DNA from: JASHSH01 sp036490215 | GTDB lineage: Bacteria; Pseudomonadota; Alphaproteobacteria; Rhodospirillales; Magnetospirillaceae | DNA: 64,000 bases | Direction of reading: 5' to 3' | Assembly (NCBI GenBank): GCA_036490215.1 | Contig: DASXEH010000017.1 | Coordinates: forward strand, 1-64,000 | Shown: piece after piece, positions 16,042 to 24,027 of the stretch | How positions within the stretch are numbered: position 1 is the stretch's first letter | How the letters are laid out: each line of letters begins with the position of its first letter | Notes under the pieces: generated by a model | What the model saw: only the letters and a program-made list of their open reading frames with translations | Told to the model about the DNA's origin: nothing | Database searches by the model: none | Made by a program: the position numbers and the translations under genes

Positions 16042-18852
16042 ATGACCACGCCCCCCGCCCCATATGATCGCGTCGCTGCGCGCCTAGCCCAGCGGCTTCC
16101 CGAGTCTCGCATCGTTACCGATCCGCTGCGCCTGATGGCCTGGGGAACGGATGCGAGCCTGTATCGGTTGGTTCCCAAGATCGTGGTGGTGGTTGAGAGC
16201 GAAGATGACGTTTCGTTCCTGCTCACCGTCTGCCGCGAACACAAGGTGCCGCTGACCTTCCGCGCGGCGGGCACCAGCCTCTCGGGCCAGGCGATCAGCG
16301 ATTCGGTTCTGGCCGTGCTGGGCGATGCGTGGAACTGGTCGAAGATCGAAGACGGCGGCGCCAAGTTCCGCGTGCGCCCGGGCATGATCGGCGCGGAGTG
16401 CAACCGCCGCCTGCTGCCCTATGGCCGCAAGATCGGTCCCGATCCGGCGTCGATCGATGCCTGCAAGATCGGTGGCATCGTCAACAACAACTCGTCGGGC
16501 ATGTGCTGCGGTGTGGCGCAGAACACCTATCACACGATGGATGCGCTGCGCTTCATGCTGGCTGACGGCACGATTCTCGACACCGGTGACGAGACCAGCC
16601 GCGCCATCTTCCGCCAGAGCCATGCCGGGCTGCTGAACGAGATCGATGCGATGGCGCGCGAGGTGAAGGCCGACGAATCCTTCGCCGCGCGCATCAAGCA
16701 CAAGTTCCGCATCAAATGTACCACCGGCTACAGCATCAACGCCTTCGTCGATTACGACGATCCGATCGACGTGCTGGCGCATCTGCTGGTGGGGTCGGAA
16801 GGCACGCTGGGCTTCGTCTCCGAAGTCGTCTTCAACACCGTGCCCGAGCATGGCCACAAGGCCACCGCCTTCCTGATCTTCCCTGACATCGTCGTTGCCA
16901 GCCAGGCGGTGATGGCGCTCGAATCCCAGCCCGTGGCGGCGGTGGAGCTATTCGACCGCGCCTCGATGCGTTCGGTCGAGGATAAGCCGGGCGTGCCGGC
17001 TCTGGTGCGTGGCCTGCCCGAGGACGCGGCGGCGCTGCTGGTCGAGACGCGCGCAGAAAATCCCGACGACCTTGCCGCCAATGTCGCGCGGGTCGAAGCT
17101 TCACTGGCCGGGATCGCGATGATCGGTCCGATGCATTTCACCACCGATGCAGCCGAAGCCGCCAAGCTCTGGAATGTGCGCAAAGGGCTGATCCCGTCCG
17201 CCGGTGGCACGCGGCCCAACGGCACCTCGATGATCATCGAGGATGTCTGCTTTCCGATGGAACAGCTGGCGCCGGCAGTGCGCGATCTGCGTACCCTCCT
17301 CGACTCCACGGGCTACACTGACGCAACCATCTTCGGCCACGCACTAGCCGGCAATCTGCACTTCCTGCTGGCCCAAGATTTCGACAAGCCCTCGGAGGTC
17401 GAGCGCTTCGACCGTTTCATGCGCGGCCTCTCCGATCTCGTGGTCGGCAAATACGATGGCTCGCTGAAGGCCGAGCACGGCACCGGGCGTAACGTCGCCC
17501 CCTTCGTCGAGGCGGAATGGGGTACGCGCGCGATGGAGCTGATGCGCAAGGTCAAGCGCACCATCGAACCCGAAGGCATGCTCAATCCCGGCGTGCTGGT
17601 CTCCGACGATCCCGAGGCGCATATCCACGACCTCAAGCGCATGCCGATCGCGGATTCGATCATCGACAAATGCATCGAATGCGGTTTCTGCGAGCGCATG
17701 TGCCCGTCGAAGGGCATGACTCTGTCGCCGCGTCAGCGCATCGTCGGCTGGCGCGAAATCAACCGCCGTGACGCCGCCGGCGAAGATTCGAGCGAGTGGC
17801 GCGATCTCTATGACTATCAGGGCATCGACACTTGCGCTGCCTGCGGCCTGTGCGCCACCGTCTGCCCCGTCTCGATCGATACCGGCCTGCTGACCCGCGC
17901 CCTGCGCGGCAAGCGGCGCGGTCCAATCGCGCGAAATTTCGGCACCTGGGCCAGCAAGCACTATGCGGCCGTGAATACGATGACCCGCGCGGCTTTTGCC
18001 GTGGCCGGTGTTGCGCGGCGCGCGCTGGGTGCGGCGACCGTCGAAGACCTGTCGAAGTTTGCGCGTCGTCATCTCGGCGATTGGGTGCCGTTGGCGCTGC
18101 GCACTCTACCCAACGCAGCCGTTGAGCCGAAGCCGCGGCCGGTCGGCGCTGGCGAGCAGGTTGTCTATGTCTCGGCCTGCACCAGCCGCACCATGGCGCC
18201 GCCGGATAGCGCCGCCGATCAGCGTCTTTTGCCCGAGGTGGTCGAAAGTCTGCTGGCCAAGGCCGGTTATGCGCCGGTGCGTCCCCCGCTCCTGCCCCAT
18301 CTCTGCTGCGGCCTGCCCTTCGACAGCAAAGGCCTTGCCGATGTCGCGCAGACCAAGGCCAACGAAATGGCCGAGGCGATCCTGGCGGCTGGCCCCGGCC
18401 TGCCTGTGGTGATGGATGCGAGCCCGTGCAGTCTGCGCATCAAACAGGCGCTGGCCGGCCGCGCCACCGTCTATGACCTGCCTGAGTTCCTGCACGACCA
18501 GGCTTTGCCGCGTCTATCAATTGATAAAGGCGACGAACCAGTGCTGCTTCATCTGCCCTGCAGCCTGAAGCGCATGGGCGGCGAAGCGAAGCTGAAGGCG
18601 CTGGCGGAGTCGTGCTCGAGCCAGGTCACCGTGCCGGTTGGCGTCAATTGCTGCGGCTTTGCCGGCGACAAGGGCCTGTTCAAGCCGGAGTTGAATCAGC
18701 ACGCGCTGCGCCATCTCTGCGACGAGGCAGCGGCCGAAGGCATCGGCGTGTCGTCGAGCCGAAGCTGCGAGATCGGGCTCGCCACCTATGGCAATCGCAG
18801 CTTCCAATCGATCGCCTATTTGCTCGACGCGCGTTCAGTCCCGAAACGCTGA
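16042..18852 (+). CDS. FAD-linked and Fe-S-binding dehydrogenase, probable D-lactate dehydrogenase
   Basis: Protein of 936 residues. An FAD_binding_4 domain (about 40-250, with FRAAGTSLSGQAISDSVL and IVNNNSSGMCCG) is followed by an FAD-oxidase C-terminal domain ending with GTGRNVAPFVEAEWG. Two 4Fe-4S motifs come next (CIECGFCERMCPSKG near 544 and CAACGLCATVCPVS near 598), then two CCG modules (CCGLPFD near 755, NCCGFAGDKG near 868). This layout matches Dld-II and YdiJ-type enzymes that oxidise D-lactate or D-2-hydroxyacids and pass electrons to quinone or cytochrome. I chose ATG 16042 over the upstream frame from 15943 because MTTPPAPYDRVAARL is a normal N-terminus. Divergence from lutABC supports D-lactate as substrate; D-2-hydroxyglutarate is an alternative. 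Confidence 0.85.
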   Translation: MTTPPAPYDRVAARLAQRLPESRIVTDPLRLMAWGTDASLYRLVPKIVVVVESEDDVSFLLTVCREHKVPLTFRAAGTSLSGQAISDSVLAVLGDAWNWSKIEDGGAKFRVRPGMIGAECNRRLLPYGRKIGPDPASIDACKIGGIVNNNSSGMCCGVAQNTYHTMDALRFMLADGTILDTGDETSRAIFRQSHAGLLNEIDAMAREVKADESFAARIKHKFRIKCTTGYSINAFVDYDDPIDVLAHLLVGSEGTLGFVSEVVFNTVPEHGHKATAFLIFPDIVVASQAVMALESQPVAAVELFDRASMRSVEDKPGVPALVRGLPEDAAALLVETRAENPDDLAANVARVEASLAGIAMIGPMHFTTDAAEAAKLWNVRKGLIPSAGGTRPNGTSMIIEDVCFPMEQLAPAVRDLRTLLDSTGYTDATIFGHALAGNLHFLLAQDFDKPSEVERFDRFMRGLSDLVVGKYDGSLKAEHGTGRNVAPFVEAEWGTRAMELMRKVKRTIEPEGMLNPGVLVSDDPEAHIHDLKRMPIADSIIDKCIECGFCERMCPSKGMTLSPRQRIVGWREINRRDAAGEDSSEWRDLYDYQGIDTCAACGLCATVCPVSIDTGLLTRALRGKRRGPIARNFGTWASKHYAAVNTMTRAAFAVAGVARRALGAATVEDLSKFARRHLGDWVPLALRTLPNAAVEPKPRPVGAGEQVVYVSACTSRTMAPPDSAADQRLLPEVVESLLAKAGYAPVRPPLLPHLCCGLPFDSKGLADVAQTKANEMAEAILAAGPGLPVVMDASPCSLRIKQALAGRATVYDLPEFLHDQALPRLSIDKGDEPVLLHLPCSLKRMGGEAKLKALAESCSSQVTVPVGVNCCGFAGDKGLFKPELNQHALRHLCDEAAAEGIGVSSSRSCEIGLATYGNRSFQSIAYLLDARSVPKR

Positions 18853-19270
18853 GCGACCCCTAAGTGCTGAACTGAACCGGATACCGATCCCGCGTCGTCA
18901 CCAGACGCGCCAAGCGGCACGATCTACGCGCGATATGCGTATGCTCACGCCAATCGAGTCGGTTATCGCAGCGGGCTGACAAGCCTGCATTATCGGCACC
19001 TCGGGCGCTTCATTCCGTTTGCTCCCGCGCGTAATCAACAGCGCCAAATCTGCTGTTCCATCTTGTTCGCCGCCAAATACAAGTATGGAAATGAGGCAAA
19101 TGATGGTTATGCCTGTGATATGCATGCATTGGTGCAATTGGTCCGTGTGACACGTGCGCTTTTCTCATCCAATGAGCAGTGAAATGGAATCAAGGCACTT
19201 CATTTTGTTGCAACAGCCTTGGCCTTACGGATAGATATCGCAAACAGAAAAACACTGAGGAACGCATAGA
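18853..19270. other. Intergenic gap of 418 bases, no gene seen
   Basis: This gap is less GC-rich than its surroundings, especially from about 19070 to 19260. A weak open frame on the minus strand (18898-19137) has no family resemblance and no ribosome binding site. A candidate promoter for the XRE regulator is listed separately. I see no terminator hairpin for the upstream gene. Confidence 0.6.
19208..19237 (+). promoter_or_regulatory. Candidate promoter of the XRE regulator
   Basis: TTGCAA at 19208-19213 and TAGATA at 19232-19237 are separated by 18 bases, in the AT-rich end of the gap. The gene starts 34 bases later, preceded by CTGAGG. The match to sigma-70-type consensus is moderate only. 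Confidence 0.35.
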
Positions 19271-19873
19271 ATGCGCATGCCCCGCCGGCGTTGGACTGAC
19301 TTCCCTGCGGGTCTCAGGCGCGTGCGCGTGTCCAGCGGCCTGACGCAGAGCGATCTCGCCGACATGCTCAATGTCGATCAAGCGACGATCTCGCGTTGGG
19401 AACGCGGGGCGCAAATGCCTGACAACGCGATGCAGAATCGCCTCCGCGATTTGCTTTTCCGCGGCCGGGCCATCAGCGACGCGCGCCTCGTCCATCTCGT
19501 GCGCACCGTGAACGGCTTGATGTCGTTGATCAACGTCGAAGGCAAATTTGTGGCCGTCTCGGACGGCGTCCGCCGCATCATTCCGCCGGGCAAAGAGTCG
19601 CTTGCGGAAATCATGACTCCCTCGATCGAGGAATTCTGGAATACCGCGAATGGTGCAGGTTTCTTCCGCGGGGAGGTTGCCTCGGTTCATAGCGCGGTCG
19701 AGGTTGTCCGCGCCGATGGCTCGACCAGCCACATCTTCGGAAGCGCCCATCCCGTGACCTTGGCCGATGGTTCGGTGCAGATGCTGGCCGAAGGCAAGGA
19801 AGTCGATGCCCTGGCCTATCAGACCTTGCGCGCGCAGGGCATTCGCATCACGCCGCTCGAAGATATTCTCTGA
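19271..19873 (+). CDS. XRE-family transcriptional regulator with C-terminal sensory-like domain
   Basis: Protein of 200 residues. A Cro/CI-type helix-turn-helix lies near residues 15-65, with SSGLTQSDLADMLNVDQATI then SRWERG, the signature of the family. The remaining 120 residues (VNGLMSLINVEGKFVAVSDG onwards) look like a small PAS-like fold, but I cannot confirm this. Translation starts at ATG 19271. The gene converges with the large TPR/FkbM gene, leaving only 4 bases. It could control that gene, the giant surface protein beyond it or the lactate locus; the sequence does not tell which. Confidence 0.8.
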   Translation: MRMPRRRWTDFPAGLRRVRVSSGLTQSDLADMLNVDQATISRWERGAQMPDNAMQNRLRDLLFRGRAISDARLVHLVRTVNGLMSLINVEGKFVAVSDGVRRIIPPGKESLAEIMTPSIEEFWNTANGAGFFRGEVASVHSAVEVVRADGSTSHIFGSAHPVTLADGSVQMLAEGKEVDALAYQTLRAQGIRITPLEDIL

Positions 19874-19877
19874 CCGA

Positions 19878-22800
19878 TCAGACTTTCGAAGCCTTCGCCG
19901 ATCGTTGTGCCCACCGTTCCGTAGCGAAGGCGTCGAGTGCCGTCGCCAAATCGGTGAGCGGTTTGTCCCATTGATGCGGTGCCGGCTGGCGGAAGAGTTT
20001 CATGCTCGGATACCAGATCGACGTATCTCCCGTATCCAGCCAGCGCCAATCCGACGTGTAGAGCAGCAATAGGAAGGTCGGCACGCCCAGCGCGCCGGCC
20101 AGATGCGCCGTGGCCGTATCGATCGTCACCAGCGCATCGACCTGTTTGAGTACGGCCGCGGTCTCGGCGAAATCGACCAGCCGCGGGCCGAGATCGGCGA
20201 TCATCGCATCTGCACCCAACTGCTTCATGTCGGCAGCGCGCGGCCCCATCTGAAAGCTCCACGCCGCCCAGCGCGGATCGCCCAATATAGGCAGCAGATC
20301 ATCGAGCGGAATCGACCGATCGCGCGGCGCCGTCTTGCCCGCCCAGACGATGCCGAGCTTCAAGCGGCTGTCTTGAGGCACCGGCAATTCCGGTTTGGGC
20401 GCGTTGAGATAGGGAACCTGCTTCGGCACCGTGTCGAAGGTCACGCCCACTAGCCCGGGCAGGCTGAGCAGCGGCACTTCGAGATCGCAACCGGCGGGCT
20501 CCGTACCACGGCGCAGCACCGCATCGACGCCCGGCGCCATCGCCATCAGCCGCATCAGTTCCGGTTGGCACTCGGCAACCACGCGCCCCGCGCCGAGGCG
20601 TTTCAATGCGGGAATGAACCGCGCGAACATCAGCACGTCGCCGAAGCCTTGCTCGTCGCGCAAAAAGATCCCGCGGCCGTTCAGCGCTTCGCCCTGCCAC
20701 CACGGCAAGGTGGTCTTCAGTGGCCGGCTGCGCTGCAACCCCCAACGCGACTCGTATTCGCGAAAGCCACGCGCGTAGTCACCCTGCTGCAGCAAGATCA
20801 GCGCGCGGTCCCATTGGCATTCGATGTTGTTGGGTTCGATTGCCAGAGTGCGCTCGAACATCGTTTGCGCGTCGGCGGCGCGGTGATCGTCGCGCGGCAC
20901 CAGTCCCGCATTGTAGATCAGGCGCGGATCGCTCGGCTTGATCGCCAGCGCTTGGCGATGCAGCGCGTCGGCCTCGGCAAGCTTGCCGCGCTCGCGCAGC
21001 AGATTAGCCAGATTCGATAGATTGCCGGGATGTCCCGGCAACAGCAGCAGCGCGCGGCGATAGGCCGCCTCGGCGGCTGCCATGCGATCGACACTGCGCA
21101 AGGCGACGCCGAGATTGTTGTAGAGCTCCGCCTGACGTTGATCGAGCGCGGCGGCCTCGGCATAGATGGCCAGGGCCTGCACCGTCTTGCCCTCGCCTTG
21201 CAATTTGTTGCCGGCCGCCGTGCGCTGCGCCGCCTGAACGATCACGTCGAGCATGGCGTCGCCCGGTTGTGTCGATGCGGGCAGGCGCTCGGCCGCGTAA
21301 GTTTCCTCGGGTGCGAGTCCGGGCGCGAGTTCGAAAACATTCCCGGTGCGGCCGTCTTGTACGAAGGGTTCGAGCGCGCCACCATTGTCCTCACTGGCAA
21401 AGCGCCACGCGGTAAAACCGAGACCGGCCAAACGCTCGCGCAACGCCTTCGCGCGCGCGGCTTGGTCGGGTTCGCCATAGCTCGGGCCGTATTCCCAGAT
21501 GATCGCGGTCACGCGGCCCGACGCGAGAAGGCGTTCCATCCCCGCGATCACATCGGGTTCGCCGCCTTCGACATCGATCTTCACCATGACGCGGCGATTG
21601 GCCAGGTGGGGACGCGCGGCAAGAATATCGTCCACGGTAACAACCGGGATACGGCCGTTCTCGGCGCGCACAAGACTATGGCCCATCGTGCTTTCGGGCC
21701 GCATTTCGCCACGACCGGGCTTATCGGCCACGGCCGCGCCGATCATCTCGATCGCGTCGCCCAGGCCGTTCATATCGATCCATTGACGCAACGGTGTTTG
21801 ATTGCGCGGTGCCGCCTCGAACGCGATCACCTTGACGACGCCGGGCCAACGCGTCGCTGCGTGCAGCGCCATCACACCCCAATGCGCGCCGATATCGAGG
21901 AACAGATCGCCGGATTCGAGATGTGCGTCGATGAAGCATCGCGTCGCATACTCGTAGCCGACTCCCGAACGCTCGCGTCCGAGCAGAAACCGCACGCCCG
22001 GATCGGCCATATAGACATGCGGCAAACCCATTTTGAATCGCGACCGGCCGTCAGCCGCAGGAAATACGGAATGGAGGGGAACAGCACCCTGCCCGCCCAG
22101 TTCGGGCCGCGTCGCGACGATCTTCACCAGATCGCTGTAGATGCGCGCCATCACGTCGTCCCAGCGGCCAGGCTCGCTCTGGCGCAGCAGGCGCATCGTC
22201 GGGTACCAGGGCGTATCCTCGCGCCCGATCAGCCAGCGCCAGTCGGGCGAGAACGGCGTCAGCACCCAGACCGGCTTGCCAAGCGCCGCCGCCAGATGCG
22301 CGACCGCGGTGTCGGCACAGATCACAAGATCGAGATTCGCGATCACACCTGCGGTGTCGGCGAAGTCCCGCAGATAGCGCGACAGATCGCGAACCAAAGC
22401 CGGATGCGCGAGTTTGGCCAGATCGCCGACGCGCGAACCGGCTTGCAGCGAATACAAGGTCACGCCGGGAATGGCGGCCAGCGGCAGCATCTCTTCCAAG
22501 GTCATCGACCGGTTGCGGTCGTTGCTGTGCTGCGAGCTGCCCGCCCAGACGATACCGATCTTCAGACGCGTGCCCAAAGGCGCAGGCAACGGCGTGGTCG
22601 AGGGCGGCACGCGCAGATACGGCACCTGATTGGGCACACGATCGATCGAGATGCCCAGCACGCGCGGCACGCTGAGCAGCGGTATATGGAAATCGCATTG
22701 CGGCATCGGCCGGAATGCGGTGATCAGCGTGGCGACGCCGTCGAGGCCTTGCAGCAGCCGCTTTAACTGGGGCGGGATCGCGAAGATGATGCGCGCGCCC

Positions 22801-23771
22801 AGCTTCGTCAGGATCGGGATATAGCGGCAGAACTGCAGCACATCGCCAAAGCCCTGTTCGGAATAGACCAGCAAGGTTTTGCCGGCGATCGGCGAACCAT
22901 CCCATTCCTTGCCGGGCAGCTTCGGCAATTTCGACTCGGGCTTGCGCCGGCGCCATTCATATTCGACCCAGCCGATGCCCAATTCGCCTTTGAGCAGCAA
23001 CAAGCGCGCGAGGCCGAGATGAGCGTCCAGTGCATCGGCATCCAGCGCCAGGGCGCGCCGCAAATGGCGTTCAGCTTCGTCGAGCTTGCCTTGGCTGATC
23101 AGCGTCTGCCCATAGCCGCTATGGGCCTGCGGCGACACTGGTCCCAGCGCGCGCGCCCTGTCGAACAGAACCAGGGCTTCATCGAGCATGCCGCGCGCCG
23201 ACAGAATGCCGGCCAGGCGGATTTTGATCGACGGATCATTGGGCGCCAGCCGTTCGGCGCGGCGCAGACAGGTCTCGGCGGCCAAATCCAAGTTCTTACG
23301 CTGAAGCAGACCCGCCAGCGCGAGCCAGGCTTCCGCCGCCATCGGTTGCCGCACCAGAGCCGCGTCGAGCGCCGCGCGCGCCTCAGCCGTGCGGTTGAGA
23401 TCGGCTAGGGCATTCGCCGCGTTGACCCAAACCCCATGGCGGTCGGGCACTTCGGCGATGGCGCGCAAATAAGATGCCGCCGCTTCGTCGCGCCGCCCCA
23501 GGCGCCGCAAAGCGATGCCGCGATTGAGCAGCGCGTCAGGCTGGCGTGGCGCGAGGGCCAGAATCTCGTCGAAAGCCGCCAAGGCCTGATCGGGCCGATT
23601 GGCTTTGAGCTGTGCCAACCCGCGCGCCGCAGCATCATTGATACGGGCCATCAACCCGGCCGGATAGGTCGCGGCCTCCGCGGCGTTCGGGGCCGCCGGA
23701 TTCGGTTTTTCGGGCATTCGGGCCGCGGTCCCGGTCGGACTCTGGCGCGGCGGGGATTTGGGCTTCTTCAT
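19878..23771 (-). CDS. TPR / GT9-like / FkbM methyltransferase / TPR / GT9-like fusion
   Basis: Protein of 1297 residues. After a disordered Lys/Pro-rich N-terminus come TPRs (about 40-260) and a GT9-like glycosyltransferase domain (about 265-570, with EQGFGDVLQFCRYIP and LVICADTAVAHLAAALGKP). An FkbM-type SAM methyltransferase follows (about 600-820, with LFLDIGAHWGVMALHAA, VIAFEAAP and VMVKIDVEGGEPDVI). The protein ends with a second TPR block (about 860-990) and a second GT9-like domain (about 1000-1290, with EQGFGDVLMFARFIP and ALVTIDTATAHLAGALGV). The outer halves are duplicates of the architecture seen at 4791-6611. It probably assembles or methylates a surface glycan. It is divergent from the giant Ser-rich surface protein, which makes that protein a possible target. 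Confidence 0.8.
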   Translation of the reverse strand: MKKPKSPPRQSPTGTAARMPEKPNPAAPNAAEAATYPAGLMARINDAAARGLAQLKANRPDQALAAFDEILALAPRQPDALLNRGIALRRLGRRDEAAASYLRAIAEVPDRHGVWVNAANALADLNRTAEARAALDAALVRQPMAAEAWLALAGLLQRKNLDLAAETCLRRAERLAPNDPSIKIRLAGILSARGMLDEALVLFDRARALGPVSPQAHSGYGQTLISQGKLDEAERHLRRALALDADALDAHLGLARLLLLKGELGIGWVEYEWRRRKPESKLPKLPGKEWDGSPIAGKTLLVYSEQGFGDVLQFCRYIPILTKLGARIIFAIPPQLKRLLQGLDGVATLITAFRPMPQCDFHIPLLSVPRVLGISIDRVPNQVPYLRVPPSTTPLPAPLGTRLKIGIVWAGSSQHSNDRNRSMTLEEMLPLAAIPGVTLYSLQAGSRVGDLAKLAHPALVRDLSRYLRDFADTAGVIANLDLVICADTAVAHLAAALGKPVWVLTPFSPDWRWLIGREDTPWYPTMRLLRQSEPGRWDDVMARIYSDLVKIVATRPELGGQGAVPLHSVFPAADGRSRFKMGLPHVYMADPGVRFLLGRERSGVGYEYATRCFIDAHLESGDLFLDIGAHWGVMALHAATRWPGVVKVIAFEAAPRNQTPLRQWIDMNGLGDAIEMIGAAVADKPGRGEMRPESTMGHSLVRAENGRIPVVTVDDILAARPHLANRRVMVKIDVEGGEPDVIAGMERLLASGRVTAIIWEYGPSYGEPDQAARAKALRERLAGLGFTAWRFASEDNGGALEPFVQDGRTGNVFELAPGLAPEETYAAERLPASTQPGDAMLDVIVQAAQRTAAGNKLQGEGKTVQALAIYAEAAALDQRQAELYNNLGVALRSVDRMAAAEAAYRRALLLLPGHPGNLSNLANLLRERGKLAEADALHRQALAIKPSDPRLIYNAGLVPRDDHRAADAQTMFERTLAIEPNNIECQWDRALILLQQGDYARGFREYESRWGLQRSRPLKTTLPWWQGEALNGRGIFLRDEQGFGDVLMFARFIPALKRLGAGRVVAECQPELMRLMAMAPGVDAVLRRGTEPAGCDLEVPLLSLPGLVGVTFDTVPKQVPYLNAPKPELPVPQDSRLKLGIVWAGKTAPRDRSIPLDDLLPILGDPRWAAWSFQMGPRAADMKQLGADAMIADLGPRLVDFAETAAVLKQVDALVTIDTATAHLAGALGVPTFLLLLYTSDWRWLDTGDTSIWYPSMKLFRQPAPHQWDKPLTDLATALDAFATERWAQRSAKASKV

Positions 23772-24027
23772 GCGCGGCAGCCAGCTAATCGGGAATGGTC
23801 CGGCAGGACAAGACGGATGCAGCGGAAAACGTCATTGCCCGCGCTCCGGGCTTACCGAATTGAAGGGATTCCGGCGCCGCTGTGATGGATATCACAAGAT
23901 TGAAAGTAAAGGGATTTTGGATTGTGGCAGCCCATTACGGTGATTGAGCGACGGGGGTTATTCCGATACTATGCGCGTGGGGAAAATAAGAAACTGGCTG
24001 GACTGACTATCATGGGGGCTTGCAGCC
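23772..24027. other. Divergent intergenic region between two very large genes
   Basis: These 256 bases must carry the promoters for both the minus-strand TPR/FkbM gene and the giant FecR-domain gene. The centre (about 23885-23985) is AT-richer and contains GATATCAC-type sequence, but I cannot fix a -35/-10 pair with confidence. No gene is seen. Confidence 0.5.

Noticed and set aside
18898..19137. Minus-strand open frame of 79 residues in the gap before the XRE regulator
   Set aside because: No ribosome binding site, no family resemblance, isolated in a non-coding-looking stretch.
21030..22766. Plus-strand open frame of 578 residues opposite the TPR/FkbM gene
   Set aside because: Antisense to a protein with clear domains in every part; His/Arg/Gln-rich translation without any motif. 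It is a GC-bias shadow.
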